Source: Schlegelella_A sp965246805 (GTDB taxonomy: Bacteria > Pseudomonadota > Gammaproteobacteria > Burkholderiales > Burkholderiaceae_C). Taken from it: a stretch of DNA of 64,000 nucleotides. This document shows positions 1-9,200 of this stretch, one piece after another. The notes beneath the pieces were generated by a model. It searched no databases. It was not told where the DNA came from and saw only the letters and a list, made by a program, of their open reading frames with translations. Within the stretch, counting starts at the first letter, position 1; each line of letters opens with the position of its first letter. A program made the translations under genes and the position numbers. The DNA lies in the NCBI GenBank assembly GCA_965246805.1, contig CBDFFO010000006.1, positions 186,001 through 250,000 on the forward strand, read 5' to 3'.

Positions 1-561
1 CCCGCGCTTGCGACCAGCCGCTGGGTCAACGTCATCGACTTCATCGACTGGATGGCCAGGCGCTGCGGCGGCGAGCTCACGAACGACGGCAGCGGCACCG
101 TCGAAAACGAAGCGAAGAGCGTGCTCGAGGTCGCACAGGCGATCTCGGTGATCGCGAGCCTGGCCGAGCGCAAGGACGAGCAGAACGTGGTCACGCTCTC
201 GACCCTGCACGCGGCCAAAGGGCTCGAGTGGCCGCACGTGGTGCTGGCGGGCGTGAACGAGGGCGCGTTGCCGTTCAGCAGCGAAGACGAGGAAACGAGC
301 GCGACGCGGCTCGAAGAGGAACGGCGGTTGATGTACGTCGGCGTCACGCGCGCGCGTCACACGCTCGTCGTCAGCACGCTCAATCGTCGCAAGCGCGGGC
401 GCAAGATCGTCGCTGGTGTGCCGAGCCGTTTCATCGGCGAGATGAAGCTCGACGAGCAGAAGGCGTCAGTCCACGGCGACCCGCGCGCGCGACTCAAGGC
501 GTTGCGGGACGCCGCGGCCGAGCGCGCCGCGAAGGTGGTGGTGGCCGACCCGACGCGGTGA
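1..561 (+). CDS. rep: ATP-dependent DNA helicase Rep/UvrD family, C-terminal part (5' truncated by window)
   Basis: The frame is open to the left edge, so only the last 186 residues are present. They carry the end of the superfamily 1A helicase core. The segment TLSTLHAAKGLEW (about nt 199-231) is helicase motif V, and RRLMYVGVTRAR (about nt 322-357) is motif VI with its ATP-sensing arginine. The family unwinds duplex DNA 3'-5' in replication restart or repair. The short tail after motif VI, without the long basic extension of UvrD, fits Rep better than UvrD. PcrA or UvrD cannot be excluded without the N-terminus. The gene ends in TGA and faces the response-regulator gene convergently, 40 bp away. 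Confidence 0.85.
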   Translation, partial: PALATSRWVNVIDFIDWMARRCGGELTNDGSGTVENEAKSVLEVAQAISVIASLAERKDEQNVVTLSTLHAAKGLEWPHVVLAGVNEGALPFSSEDEETSATRLEEERRLMYVGVTRARHTLVVSTLNRRKRGRKIVAGVPSRFIGEMKLDEQKASVHGDPRARLKALRDAAAERAAKVVVADPTR

Positions 562-601
562 TCACGGCCAGACCGATGAGGCCGCTCACCGGCGGTGATC
601 G

Positions 602-1450
602 TCACATGCCCTTGAACAGACCGGCGTAGCTGCGGCTCACCTCGAGCTTCTCGTTCAGCCCTTTCACCGCCACCAGCTGCCGGCCTCGAAAGTCGCGCGA
701 GACGCCCGAGATCGCGCGGGCGTTGACGAGCGTCGAGCGATGGATCTGCCAGAACTGCTCGGCGTCGAGCTCTTCGACCAGCTCCTTGATCGGCTTCCTG
801 ATCAGCGCTTCGATCGTCGCCGTCTGCACGCGGGTGTACTTCTCGTCGGAGATGAAGAACAGCACGTCCTCGACCGGAATCATCTGGATGTTAGAACCGA
901 CGGTCGCCTGGATCCACTTCAACTGCGGCGCCGCGCCCGGGTTCATCTTGGTGGCGAGCTTCTGCAGCAGTTGCTGCATGCCGCTCGCATCGGGCGCCTC
1001 GTCGGCGGTGCGCTCGGCCAGGCGTTTTTGCAGGCGCTGCACCGTCACAAGCAGGCGCTCGCGCTCGGCCGGTTTCAGCACGTAGTCGACCGCGCCATGC
1101 TCGAAGGCCTCGACCGCGTACTGGTCGTAGGCGGTGATGAACACCACCTCGCATCCGCGCCAGCCATCGGTCGGCGCACCCTCAGCGTGGTTCGGTCTAT
1201 CGGCGCCGTGCTCGTCGATCGGCAACTGAGCGATCGCGCGCGCCGCCTCGATACCCGTCATGCCCGGCATGCGGATGTCGAGGAAGACGAGATCGGGGTG
1301 ATGCTGCTCGGTGAGCGCGACGGCCTCCGCGCCGTTCTTCGCTTCGCCGACGATCTCGAGTTCCGGCCACACCTCCGTCAGGCGGGCGCGGAGCTGCTCG
1401 CGCAGCAAGCGTTCGTCGTCGGCGATCACCGCGCGCGCCGCAACGCTCAT
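602..1450 (-). CDS. LytTR-family response regulator
   Basis: A 282-residue response regulator. The receiver domain (about 1-135) has the acidic pair DDE at 11-13, phosphoacceptor Asp58 in VFLDIRMPG, Thr106 and Lys126. The C-terminal LytTR DNA-binding domain (about 175-278) contains the typical FFISDEKYTRV and FWQIHRSTLVNARAI segments. The receiver carries an insertion of about 23 residues (roughly 77-99) between helix 3 and strand 4 that ordinary receivers lack. It lies 82 bp downstream of its likely partner kinase and is co-transcribed with it. The pair resembles AlgR/AlgZ or LytR/LytS systems. The target genes cannot be told from sequence. Confidence 0.9.
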   Translation of the reverse strand: MSVAARAVIADDERLLREQLRARLTEVWPELEIVGEAKNGAEAVALTEQHHPDLVFLDIRMPGMTGIEAARAIAQLPIDEHGADRPNHAEGAPTDGWRGCEVVFITAYDQYAVEAFEHGAVDYVLKPAERERLLVTVQRLQKRLAERTADEAPDASGMQQLLQKLATKMNPGAAPQLKWIQATVGSNIQMIPVEDVLFFISDEKYTRVQTATIEALIRKPIKELVEELDAEQFWQIHRSTLVNARAISGVSRDFRGRQLVAVKGLNEKLEVSRSYAGLFKGM

Positions 1451-1532
1451 TGGGTTACCTCCGCGCTGAGCGCCCCGGTACTGCCCGAGGACCCGAAGGG
1501 GCCTCTTCGTGGCACTTGGCGGCCCTGCAGGC

Positions 1533-3029
1533 TCATGCCTCGGCGCCTTCGCGTGCCTGCGCCACGTAAGGCACGGTCAGCGTCACGAGGGTGCCGCTCG
1601 GGGTGTTCTCGGTGATGGTCATCGACGCGCGGTTTCCATAGACGAGTTGCAGGCGTTCGCGGATGTTGTTGAGTCCGATGCCGGTGCCCTGCGTGGCGGC
1701 CTTGCCGAAACCGAGGCCGGTGTCGCAGACCGTGACCGCGAGCTTGCCATGAACGATCTCCGCCTTCACCTTCAGCACGCCGCCTTCGGCCTTCGGCTCG
1801 AGCCCGTGCTTGATCGCGTTCTCGACCAGTGACTGGATCATCATCGACGGGAACTCGGCCGAGAGCAAGCCCTCGGGCACGTCGATCTCGGTCTGCAGCC
1901 GGTCTTCCATGCGGACCTTCAGGATCGCGAGGTAGGGCCGGATCACCGCCATCTCGCGGCCGAGGTTGTGCGCGCCCGGCTTCGAGTCGCGCAGTGTCGG
2001 CATCGAGGCCCGCAGCAACGCGATCAGGTTCTTCTGCATCTGGCTCGCGCGTGGCGGATCGGTCTCGATCAGGTGGTCGATCGAGGCGAGCGTGTTGAAG
2101 AGGAAGTGGGGCTCGACCTGCGCCTGCATCGCGGCCATGCGCGCCTCGACGACCTGCCGCTTCAGCTGCTCCGATTCGGCCGTTTCGGTCGCCTCGGCGG
2201 CCTTCACCTCGGCCTGCACGGTGCCCTTGTAGCTCACCTTCAGGATCGCCGACGCGAAGATGAAAAAGAGCGCGAGTCCTGTGAAGGGCGGCTTTTCGGG
2301 GCCGGAGCGGATGTGGCGGATGGTCTGCGCCGCGGCCAGGCGTGCCGCGCGTTCTTCCTCGCGCGCCTGGCGCGCGGCTTCGCGGGCTTCGCGCGCTTCC
2401 TGGGCGGCCTCCTGCTGCGAATCGTGGATTGCTTCGACCACCTGCTGGCGTGCCTCTTCGACCGCTTCGCGCACCGCATCGCTGTCGGCCCCCGGCGGCA
2501 GCTTGATCTCGATTCCGCTGCCGTTGATGGTCGCGGCGAACCCCGAGGCCGCCGCCGTCGACGCCGAAGCGGAGACAGCCGCGGCCGAAGCCGCCGTGGA
2601 CGCCGCGGCTGCCTGAGCCGCTGCCACCGCGGTCGCATCGGCGGTGCGGTTGCGCGGTGTGATGCGAACGCCGTTCTTGTCGATCGAGATGGTGACGTCG
2701 TCGTTGCCGTTTGACTTGCCACGGTCGGTGCCACCGCGGGTGCGAGGCGTTGGCGGTGGCACCGGCGGCTCGGGGATGCTGCGCGAGCCACCCGGATAGA
2801 TCGTCACCTCCTCGCGATCGCGGGTGCTGGCGGCGATGTCGGTCAGCACGAAGGATGCGATCAGCAACAGCGTCGACATCAGGAAGAACTTCTTCCACGA
2901 GATGCTGACGAGCCAGTTGCCGTATTCGTGGAACAGGCGCACGGCATGGGCCGTGAATTGTTGCCAGCCGCCGCGCATGTTGGAAGCCGCGGTGGCGCCG
3001 GGCGAAGGATTCGGTGTGGGCGTTGCCAT
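1533..3029 (-). CDS. LytS/AlgZ-type sensor histidine kinase with Ala-rich extracytoplasmic region
   Basis: A 498-residue membrane kinase. The ATG at 3029 is preferred because residues upstream look non-coding. A transmembrane helix at about 49-67 is followed by a Pro-rich stretch (84-95), a low-complexity Ala/Ser block (about 131-165) and a charged coiled-coil-like Glu/Ala/Arg segment (about 185-236). A second membrane helix lies at about 250-266. The cytoplasmic part has the His_kinase domain with the phospho-site His308 in QVEPHFLFNTL and an HATPase_c domain with N box LVENAIKHG (Asn404). It is the likely phosphodonor of the LytTR regulator downstream. The extracytoplasmic region matches no sensor fold I recognise. 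Confidence 0.88.
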   Translation of the reverse strand: MATPTPNPSPGATAASNMRGGWQQFTAHAVRLFHEYGNWLVSISWKKFFLMSTLLLIASFVLTDIAASTRDREEVTIYPGGSRSIPEPPVPPPTPRTRGGTDRGKSNGNDDVTISIDKNGVRITPRNRTADATAVAAAQAAAASTAASAAAVSASASTAAASGFAATINGSGIEIKLPPGADSDAVREAVEEARQQVVEAIHDSQQEAAQEAREAREAARQAREEERAARLAAAQTIRHIRSGPEKPPFTGLALFFIFASAILKVSYKGTVQAEVKAAEATETAESEQLKRQVVEARMAAMQAQVEPHFLFNTLASIDHLIETDPPRASQMQKNLIALLRASMPTLRDSKPGAHNLGREMAVIRPYLAILKVRMEDRLQTEIDVPEGLLSAEFPSMMIQSLVENAIKHGLEPKAEGGVLKVKAEIVHGKLAVTVCDTGLGFGKAATQGTGIGLNNIRERLQLVYGNRASMTITENTPSGTLVTLTVPYVAQAREGAEA

Positions 3030-3230
3030 GGTGAGCCGATCGGAATTTGCAGCGACTCTAAGGGCGCATTTTCGACGCGCCAACCGGTCTGCGACAGGGT
3101 GACCCCGCGCATGGACAGGCTGCGTCCCGACGCGACAGCGAGTTGTTCTCGTACCCGGCACTTTCGCTGTTCGACTGGCAGGCGCCGGTCGAGAGCCCTT
3201 GGCCCCTCCCTCTGGAGAAGGCGCAAGACC

Positions 3231-6200
3231 TCAGGCGGCGATGCGTTCGCCGCCGCCGCGCCACTGCTGCATCAACGCCGCCCATTTCGGCCGCGCGGCG
3301 GCGAGGTGCTTGTCCTTCACGTGACCGTAGCCGCGAATGTCCTCCGGGATGCTCGCGATCTCGGTCGCGAGCGCGAGGTTCTCGGCCTTCAACGAGCGCA
3401 GCACCTCGTCGATGCAGGCGCGGTACTCGACGATCAGCGCGCGCTCGGTCTTGCGCTCCGCGGTGCCGCCGAACACATCGAACGCCGTGCCGCGCAGGCC
3501 CTTCATCTTCGCGAGCACCCGAAAGCCGGTGTGCATCCACGGCCCGAACGAGGTCTTCTGCATCTCGCCCTTGGCGTTCTTCTTCGCCGTGAGGGGCGGT
3601 GCGAGGTGGTAGTGAACCTGGTAGTCGCCTTCGAACATCGTCGTGATCTTGTCGAGGAAGCCGGTTTCGGTGTGCAGGCGCGCGACCTCGTATTCGTCCT
3701 TGTAGGCCATCAGCTTGAAGAGGTAGCGCGCGACCGCCTCGCCGAGCTTCCTGGTCGCGAACGGCGCCTCGGCGGCGCGCACCTTGTCGACGAACTGCCG
3801 GTAGGCGTCGGCGTACGCGGCATTCTGATAAGCCGTCAGGAACTCGACGCGCTTCGAGACCATGTCGTCGACGTTCACCGATTTGCGGATGAACTCGATC
3901 ACCTGGGCCGGCTTCGTCATCGCGACGACCGATGCGAGGTCGTGCGCGGCGCGGCGCCCCCATTCGAAGGCGAGTTTGTTGTTCTGCACTTGCACACCGT
4001 TCAGCTCGATCGCGCGCTGCAGCGCGGCGTGGCTGAGCGGCACGCGGCCCTTCTGCCACGCGTAGCCGAGCAACAGCGGGTTGGTGTAGAGCGAGTCGCC
4101 GATCAGCTGCACCGCAAGGTGGTCGGCATCGAGCTCGCCGACCATGTCGCGGCCGGCCGCGGCCAGCACCGCGGCTTCGCAGCTCGCGCCCGGGAACTGC
4201 CAGTCGGGGTTGGTCACGAAGGCCGCGGTCGGCGTGCCGTGCGTGTTGAGCGCCACGAAGGTGCGACCTTCGCGCATCGCCGCGAGCGTCGACTTGTTGG
4301 CCGCGACGATCGGGTCGCAACCGATCACGAGGTCGGCTTCTGCGGTGCCGACCTTGGTCGTCATGATCGCGTCCATCCGGTTGGCGATCTGGATGTGGCT
4401 CCAGGTAGCGCCGCCCTTCTGCGCTAGGCCGGCCGAGTCCTGCGTGACGACCCCCTTGCCTTCGAGGTGCGCGGCCATGCCGAGCAGCTGGCCGATCGTG
4501 ATGACGCCGGTGCCGCCGACGCCGGCGACCACGATGCCCCACGGCGTCTCCGCCAACGGCAATGACGGCTCCGGCAGTGACGGCAGCAAGAACGGGTCGG
4601 GTCGCTCGATCTTCGCGTCACCCTTGTTGTCCTTCTTCGCACCTTTGAGCGCACCGCCCTCCACCGTGACGAAGCTCGGGCAGAAGCCCTTCACGCACGA
4701 GTAGTCCTTGTTGCAGCTGTTCTGGTTGATGCGGCGTTTCCTGCCGAACTCGGTCTCGACCGGTTCGACCGACAGGCAATTCGACTGCACCGAGCAATCG
4801 CCGCAGCCCTCGCACACCAGCTCGTTGACGACGACGCGCTTGGCCGGCTCGGCCATCGTGCCGCGCTTCCTGCGGCGGCGCTTCTCGGTCGCACACGTCT
4901 GGTCGTAGATGATGACCGTGCAGCCCGGCAGCTCGCGCATCTGGCGCTGGATCTCGTCGAGGTCGTCGCGGTGGTGAATGGCCACGTTTGGCGCCAGCCG
5001 CGACTTGACCTCGTGCTCGTCGTACTTTTCCGGTTCGTCGGTCACGACAACGATCTTCGCCGCGCCTTCGGCGTCGAGCTCGCGCGTCATCTCGGGCACC
5101 TTCAACGTGCCGTCGACTGGTTGCCCGCCGGTCATCGCGACTGCGTCGTTGAAGAGGATCTTGTAGGTGATGTTGACCCTCGATGCGATCGACTGGCGCA
5201 CCGCGAGCAGGCCCGAGTGGTAGTAGGTGCCGTCGCCGAGGTTCGCGAACACGTGGGGCTCGGTCGTGAACGGCGCCTGGCCGACCCAGGCCACGCCTTC
5301 GCCGCCCATCTGGCTGAAGGTGAAGGTCGAGCGGTCCATCCAGACCGTCATGTAGTGGCAGCCGATGCCGGCCAGCGCGCGCGAGCCTTCGGGCACCTTC
5401 GTGCTGGTGTTGTGCGGGCAGCCGCTGCAGAAGTAGGGGATGCGTTCGCCGGCCGCGTCGGAGAGTGTCCGCACCTCGAGGCTTTTCTCCTTCGCGTCGA
5501 TCAGCGCGATGCGCGCGTCGATGCGGGCCAGCGTGTCGCGGTCGAGCGCGGCGCCCATGCCGCGGCCCGCGAGCTTCTTCAGGCGCTTGGCGATCGCGCG
5601 CGCGATGATCGCCGGCGTCAGGTCGGCCTGCGCGCGCAGCAGCCAGTTCTGCGCCGGGTTCGGCCGCGACCACTCGCCGCCGGTGTCGTCGCCCTCGGCC
5701 TCGTCGAACTTGCCGAGCACGTTCGGCCGCACGTCGGCGCGCCAGTTGTAGAGCTCTTCCTTGACCTGGTATTCGATGACCTGGCGCTTCTCTTCGACGA
5801 CCAGAATTTCTTCGAGCCCTTCGGCAAACGAGCGCGTGATGGTCGCCTCGAGCGGCCACACCACGTTCACCTTGTGAAGCCGGATACCGAGCCGACGGCA
5901 CGCATCGTCGTCGAGGCCGAGGTCGTGCAGGGCCTGGCGCGTGTCGTTGTAGGCCTTGCCCGAGGCGATGATCCCGAAGCGGTCGTTCGGCCCCTCGACC
6001 ACGTTGTGGTTGAGCTTGTTGGCGCGCACATAAGCGAGTGCTGCGTACCACTTGTGATCCATCAGCCGCGACTCCTGCTCGAGCGGCGCGTCGGGCCAGC
6101 GGATGTGCAGGCCGCCGTCGGGCATCACGAAGTCGGTCGGGATCACGATATCGACGCGGTCTGGGTCGACGTACACGCTGGCGGACGACTCGACGATCTC

Positions 6201-6842
6201 CTGGATCGTCTTCATGCTCGACCAGACGCCGGCGAAGCGGCTCATCGCAAACGCGTGCAGGCCCATGTCCAAGATGTCCTGCACGCTCGACGGGAAGAAC
6301 ACCGGCAGGCCGCAGGCCTTGAAGATGTGGTCGCTCTGGTGCGCCGCGGTCGAGCTCTTCGCGATGTGGTCGTCGCCGGCGATCGCGATCACGCCGCCGT
6401 GCTTCGAGGTGCCGGCCATGTTGGCGTGCTTGAACACGTCGGAGCAGCGGTCGACGCCCGGGCCCTTGCCGTACCAGATGCCGAACACGCCGTCGAATCT
6501 GTTGGTCTGCGGATAGAGGTCGAGTTGCTGAGTGCCCCACACGGCCGTCGCACCGAGCTCCTCGTTGACGCCGGGCTGGAACACGATGTCCTGTGCGGCA
6601 AGGTGCTTCTTCGCCTGCCAGAGCGCCTGGTCGTAACCGCCGAGCGGCGAGCCGCGATAGCCGCTGATGAATCCGGCGGTGTTCAATCCGGCGATGGAAT
6701 CCCGCCGTTTCTGCAGCATCGGCAAGCGCACCAGCGCCTGCACGCCGCTCATGAATGCCCGGCCGCTTTCAAGGCTGTACTTGTCGTCGAGCGTCACGCT
6801 CTCGAGCAGTTGGCGAATGGCGTCGGGCAGCGGTGCGTTCAT
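3231..6842 (-). CDS. Indolepyruvate ferredoxin oxidoreductase, fused alpha-beta type (copy 1)
   Basis: A 1203-residue fused 2-oxoacid:acceptor oxidoreductase. The N-terminal domain starts near residue 55 (GFISGYRGSPLGGYD). The TPP-binding domain lies around 500-600 (NLGDGTYYHSGLLA near 533). A cysteine-rich segment at about 668-720 (CEGCGDCSVQSNC, then SCNKDYSCVKGFCPSF) should bind Fe-S clusters. The IorB-like gamma domain begins near 767 (VAGVGGTGVITIGQ). The enzyme oxidatively decarboxylates aryl pyruvates to aryl-acetyl-CoA with an electron acceptor. The ATG at 6842 is favoured over an in-frame TTG at 6875. A paralogue lies at 31467-35030. The HiPIP gene next door, on the other strand, might supply an electron carrier, but that is inference. 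Confidence 0.9.
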   Translation of the reverse strand: MNAPLPDAIRQLLESVTLDDKYSLESGRAFMSGVQALVRLPMLQKRRDSIAGLNTAGFISGYRGSPLGGYDQALWQAKKHLAAQDIVFQPGVNEELGATAVWGTQQLDLYPQTNRFDGVFGIWYGKGPGVDRCSDVFKHANMAGTSKHGGVIAIAGDDHIAKSSTAAHQSDHIFKACGLPVFFPSSVQDILDMGLHAFAMSRFAGVWSSMKTIQEIVESSASVYVDPDRVDIVIPTDFVMPDGGLHIRWPDAPLEQESRLMDHKWYAALAYVRANKLNHNVVEGPNDRFGIIASGKAYNDTRQALHDLGLDDDACRRLGIRLHKVNVVWPLEATITRSFAEGLEEILVVEEKRQVIEYQVKEELYNWRADVRPNVLGKFDEAEGDDTGGEWSRPNPAQNWLLRAQADLTPAIIARAIAKRLKKLAGRGMGAALDRDTLARIDARIALIDAKEKSLEVRTLSDAAGERIPYFCSGCPHNTSTKVPEGSRALAGIGCHYMTVWMDRSTFTFSQMGGEGVAWVGQAPFTTEPHVFANLGDGTYYHSGLLAVRQSIASRVNITYKILFNDAVAMTGGQPVDGTLKVPEMTRELDAEGAAKIVVVTDEPEKYDEHEVKSRLAPNVAIHHRDDLDEIQRQMRELPGCTVIIYDQTCATEKRRRRKRGTMAEPAKRVVVNELVCEGCGDCSVQSNCLSVEPVETEFGRKRRINQNSCNKDYSCVKGFCPSFVTVEGGALKGAKKDNKGDAKIERPDPFLLPSLPEPSLPLAETPWGIVVAGVGGTGVITIGQLLGMAAHLEGKGVVTQDSAGLAQKGGATWSHIQIANRMDAIMTTKVGTAEADLVIGCDPIVAANKSTLAAMREGRTFVALNTHGTPTAAFVTNPDWQFPGASCEAAVLAAAGRDMVGELDADHLAVQLIGDSLYTNPLLLGYAWQKGRVPLSHAALQRAIELNGVQVQNNKLAFEWGRRAAHDLASVVAMTKPAQVIEFIRKSVNVDDMVSKRVEFLTAYQNAAYADAYRQFVDKVRAAEAPFATRKLGEAVARYLFKLMAYKDEYEVARLHTETGFLDKITTMFEGDYQVHYHLAPPLTAKKNAKGEMQKTSFGPWMHTGFRVLAKMKGLRGTAFDVFGGTAERKTERALIVEYRACIDEVLRSLKAENLALATEIASIPEDIRGYGHVKDKHLAAARPKWAALMQQWRGGGERIAA

Positions 6843-7099
6843 GGGGCTCGTGTCTCTGGTGAAGATGGTCGGCAAGCATTCACCAGGCTCGTGACCCGGC
6901 GACGCGATTCAGAGTGTAGGGATTCGAGGCCTCGAGCGGGCCGTGCACGCGCGTCTCAAATCAAAGACGCGCCGGCACCGGGGCAACTTTCAAGGCTTCG
7001 TCCGACGCAGGCGAGCGAGGCGGTGGCAGACACTGCAGCCCGAGCGCAACCGAGTTGCGCGCAACGTGCCTTCACCCGAGTTCTGCTTTTGGAGACGAC

Positions 7100-7540
7100 A
7101 TGACCACTCGCCGAAATTTCATCCGCATCCTGCCTCTGGGTCTGGCTGGCGCCGGCAGCCTGCCCCTGATGGTGGCCTGCGGCGACAAGACGCCGCCGCC
7201 GGTTCCTTCGCCGGCGCCAATGCCCGCGGCGCCCGCGCCGGCGCCGATGACTCCCCCTGCCGCCGCCCCGGCAATGCCCGACACCGCGGCGACGCCTGCA
7301 TCCAGTGGCAGCACGGCGCTCGTGAACCCGCAAGAGCCGGCAGCGATTGCGCTGGGTTACGTGGCAGTGGCCACCACCGTCGACGCCGGCAAGTACAGCA
7401 AGTACGCGCCGGGTCAGAACTGCAGCAACTGTGCGCTCTACCAAGGCAAGGCCGGTGACGCTGACGGACCGTGCCCGCTCTTTGCAGGTCGCCATGTGCT
7501 GGCCACCGGCTGGTGCAGCGCGCACGTCAACAAGACCTGA
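7100..7540 (+). CDS. High-potential iron-sulfur protein (HiPIP) with Tat-like signal and Pro/Ala linker
   Basis: A 146-residue exported electron carrier. The start is ATG at 7100 with GGAGA nine bases upstream. Residues 3-27 form a twin-arginine-type signal (TTRRNFIRILPLG), consistent with export of a folded cluster protein. A Pro/Ala-rich linker (about 31-68) precedes the HiPIP domain. The four cluster ligands are Cys108, Cys111, Cys125 and Cys139, in the order CxxC-x13-C-x13-C with the TGWC ending. HiPIPs carry electrons in the periplasm to reaction centres or oxidases. Cys27 follows a weak lipobox-like LMVA, so the linker may instead tether a lipoprotein; the family usually has a much shorter pre-domain segment. 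Confidence 0.9.
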   Translation: MTTRRNFIRILPLGLAGAGSLPLMVACGDKTPPPVPSPAPMPAAPAPAPMTPPAAAPAMPDTAATPASSGSTALVNPQEPAAIALGYVAVATTVDAGKYSKYAPGQNCSNCALYQGKAGDADGPCPLFAGRHVLATGWCSAHVNKT

Positions 7541-7711
7541 GAGCGCAACAGCCCGATCAGCGTCGGGTTGCGGGAGGGCACGACCCAAGTCAGCGTCGCG
7601 TCACGACATCGGCGTGACAATACCGGCGCGCGCCGCCTCCCGGGCGCGTGAACACGGCGAGCCACCGCCCCCGCCCGCCCGTCGGGCGCTTCCAGACGCG
7701 CAGACGCCGCC

Positions 7712-9043
7712 ATGCAAGAGAACCGGCCAGAAACTGGGCCCGTCGGCGCAGGCCGGGGCGCTCGGAAGCGATCCCGCATTCCGTTCGCGCATCGCATCCC
7801 TTCGTTCATGCGCCACGTCGGCCCCGGCGTGGTCACCGGTGCGGCCGACGACGACCCGTCGGGCATCGCCACCTACACGCAGGCCGGTGCCCAGTTCGGC
7901 ACCAACATCCTGTGGTCGGTGTTCCTCACGCTGCCGTTCATGGTGGCGATCCAGCTCGTCAGCGCGCGAATCGGCAGGCAATCGGGGCAAGGCATCGCGG
8001 CCAACTTGCGTGCGTACACGCCGCGCCTCTTTCTCTACGCGATCGTGGCGCTGCTGCTCGTCGCCAACACCATCAACATCGCCGCCGATATCGCGGCGAT
8101 GGGTGAAGCGGCCGATCTGGTCGTCGGCGGCGGTCGGCATGTGTTCTCGGTGTTGTTCGGCGTGCTGACGGTGCTGCTGCAGGTGTTCGTGCCCTACCGG
8201 CGGCTCGCGCCGTTCCTGAAGTGGTTCACGTTGACGCTGTTCGTCTATGTCGCGGCGGCGTTCACGCTGCAGATTCCCTGGGGCCGGGTCGCGCACGATG
8301 TGCTGGTGCCGACGTTCGAGAACAGCTCGGCGTTCTGGATGATGATCGTCGCGATCCTGGGCACCACGATCTCGCCCTACCTATTCTTCTGGCAAGCCGC
8401 GCAGGAGGTCGAGGAGATGCGGCTGCACGGCATCGTCGCCGGCAACGAATCGCCTGCGGTGGTGAAAAAGGCGCTGCGACGCGTGCGGCTCGACACCATC
8501 ATCGGCATGGTGTTCTCGAACGGCATCGCGTTCTTCGTGATGCTGACGGCCGCGCTGGTGCTGCACACGGAGGGCGTCGTCCAAGTCGAATCCGCCGCGC
8601 AGGCCGCCGCCGCGCTCCGGCCCGTCGCCGGCGAGCTCGCGTTCGTCCTGTTCGCGCTTGGCATCATCGCGACGGGGCTGCTCGCGGTGCCGGTGCTCGC
8701 GTCGTCGGCGGCGTATGCGGTGGCCGAGGCAATGGGCTGGCCCGAAGGCCTCGAGCGGCACTGGGGCGAGGCGAAGGGCTTCTACTCGATCGTCGTGACC
8801 GCGAGCGTGGTCGGCACCGCGCTCGACTTCACGCCGATGGACCCGATGCGGGGCCTGTTCTGGAGCGCGGTCGTCAACGGCGTGGTGGCGGTGCCGATCA
8901 TGGCCGCGATGATGGTGCTCGCGGGCAACACGCAAGTGATGGGCCAGATGACGGTGCGGCGCAAGACGCGTTTCCTCGGCTGGGGCGCCGTCGCGGTGAT
9001 GGCGGTCGCGGTGCTTTTGATGGGGCGCGACCTGTTCCGATAG
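7712..9043 (+). CDS. NRAMP-family divalent metal transporter, divergent metal-site variant
   Basis: A 443-residue polytopic membrane protein with about eleven hydrophobic helices after a 30-residue basic cytoplasmic head. Helix 1 reads GPGVVTGAADDDPSG (residues 37-51), aligning with the NRAMP helix 1 that carries DPGN. Helix 6 reads GTTISPYLFFWQ (about 216-227), aligning with the usual MPH helix. The metal-binding Asn of helix 1 and Met of helix 6 therefore appear replaced by Gly and Ser. This marks a subgroup distinct from MntH, so the transported ion is uncertain (Mg, Mn or another). It stands alone; no metalloregulator or Mn-riboswitch-like leader is evident in the 170 bp upstream. Confidence 0.85.
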   Translation: MQENRPETGPVGAGRGARKRSRIPFAHRIPSFMRHVGPGVVTGAADDDPSGIATYTQAGAQFGTNILWSVFLTLPFMVAIQLVSARIGRQSGQGIAANLRAYTPRLFLYAIVALLLVANTINIAADIAAMGEAADLVVGGGRHVFSVLFGVLTVLLQVFVPYRRLAPFLKWFTLTLFVYVAAAFTLQIPWGRVAHDVLVPTFENSSAFWMMIVAILGTTISPYLFFWQAAQEVEEMRLHGIVAGNESPAVVKKALRRVRLDTIIGMVFSNGIAFFVMLTAALVLHTEGVVQVESAAQAAAALRPVAGELAFVLFALGIIATGLLAVPVLASSAAYAVAEAMGWPEGLERHWGEAKGFYSIVVTASVVGTALDFTPMDPMRGLFWSAVVNGVVAVPIMAAMMVLAGNTQVMGQMTVRRKTRFLGWGAVAVMAVAVLLMGRDLFR

Positions 9044-9083
9044 CGGCGAGGTGCCTCTGCCATGGCGGCGAGGTGCCTCTGCC
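9043..9083. repeat. Two 19-bp direct repeats after the NRAMP gene
   Basis: The unit GCGGCGAGGTGCCTCTGCC occurs at 9043-9061 and again at 9065-9083, a 22-bp period starting right at the stop codon of the transporter gene. It may be a local duplication; no function is visible. Confidence 0.7.
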
Positions 9084-9107
9084 GAGCGCCTCCTGGCGTC
9101 GCATATC

Positions 9108-9133
9108 TCGTACACGTCGTACACCTCGTACAC
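9108..9133. promoter_or_regulatory. Three 9-bp-spaced TCGTACAC repeats upstream of the PAS kinase gene
   Basis: TCGTACAC is found at 9108-9115, 9117-9124 and 9126-9133, each followed by G or C, so the phase is exactly 9 bp. The core TACACG also occurs as an inverted pair at 11186-11207 before the transporter operon. This suggests these are binding sites of the response regulator encoded at 10517-11167. That role is inference from position and motif sharing. Confidence 0.45.
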
Positions 9134-9200
9134 GTAACTCAGGGCACGAGTGGCATAACGATTGCGTGCAACAGGCTGCGCATCGAGCGCGCCCCTCGCA

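Noticed and set aside
1447..2898. 483-codon minus-strand frame across the LytS-type kinase
   Set aside because: It is the +1 frame of the kinase gene, extremely Arg/Gly-rich; the kinase frame has the conserved His and ATP-binding motifs.
9043..9133. Mobile element end or attachment site at the direct repeats
   Set aside because: No integrase, transposase or tRNA nearby. The 9-bp repeats are better explained as regulator sites and the 19-bp pair as a local duplication.
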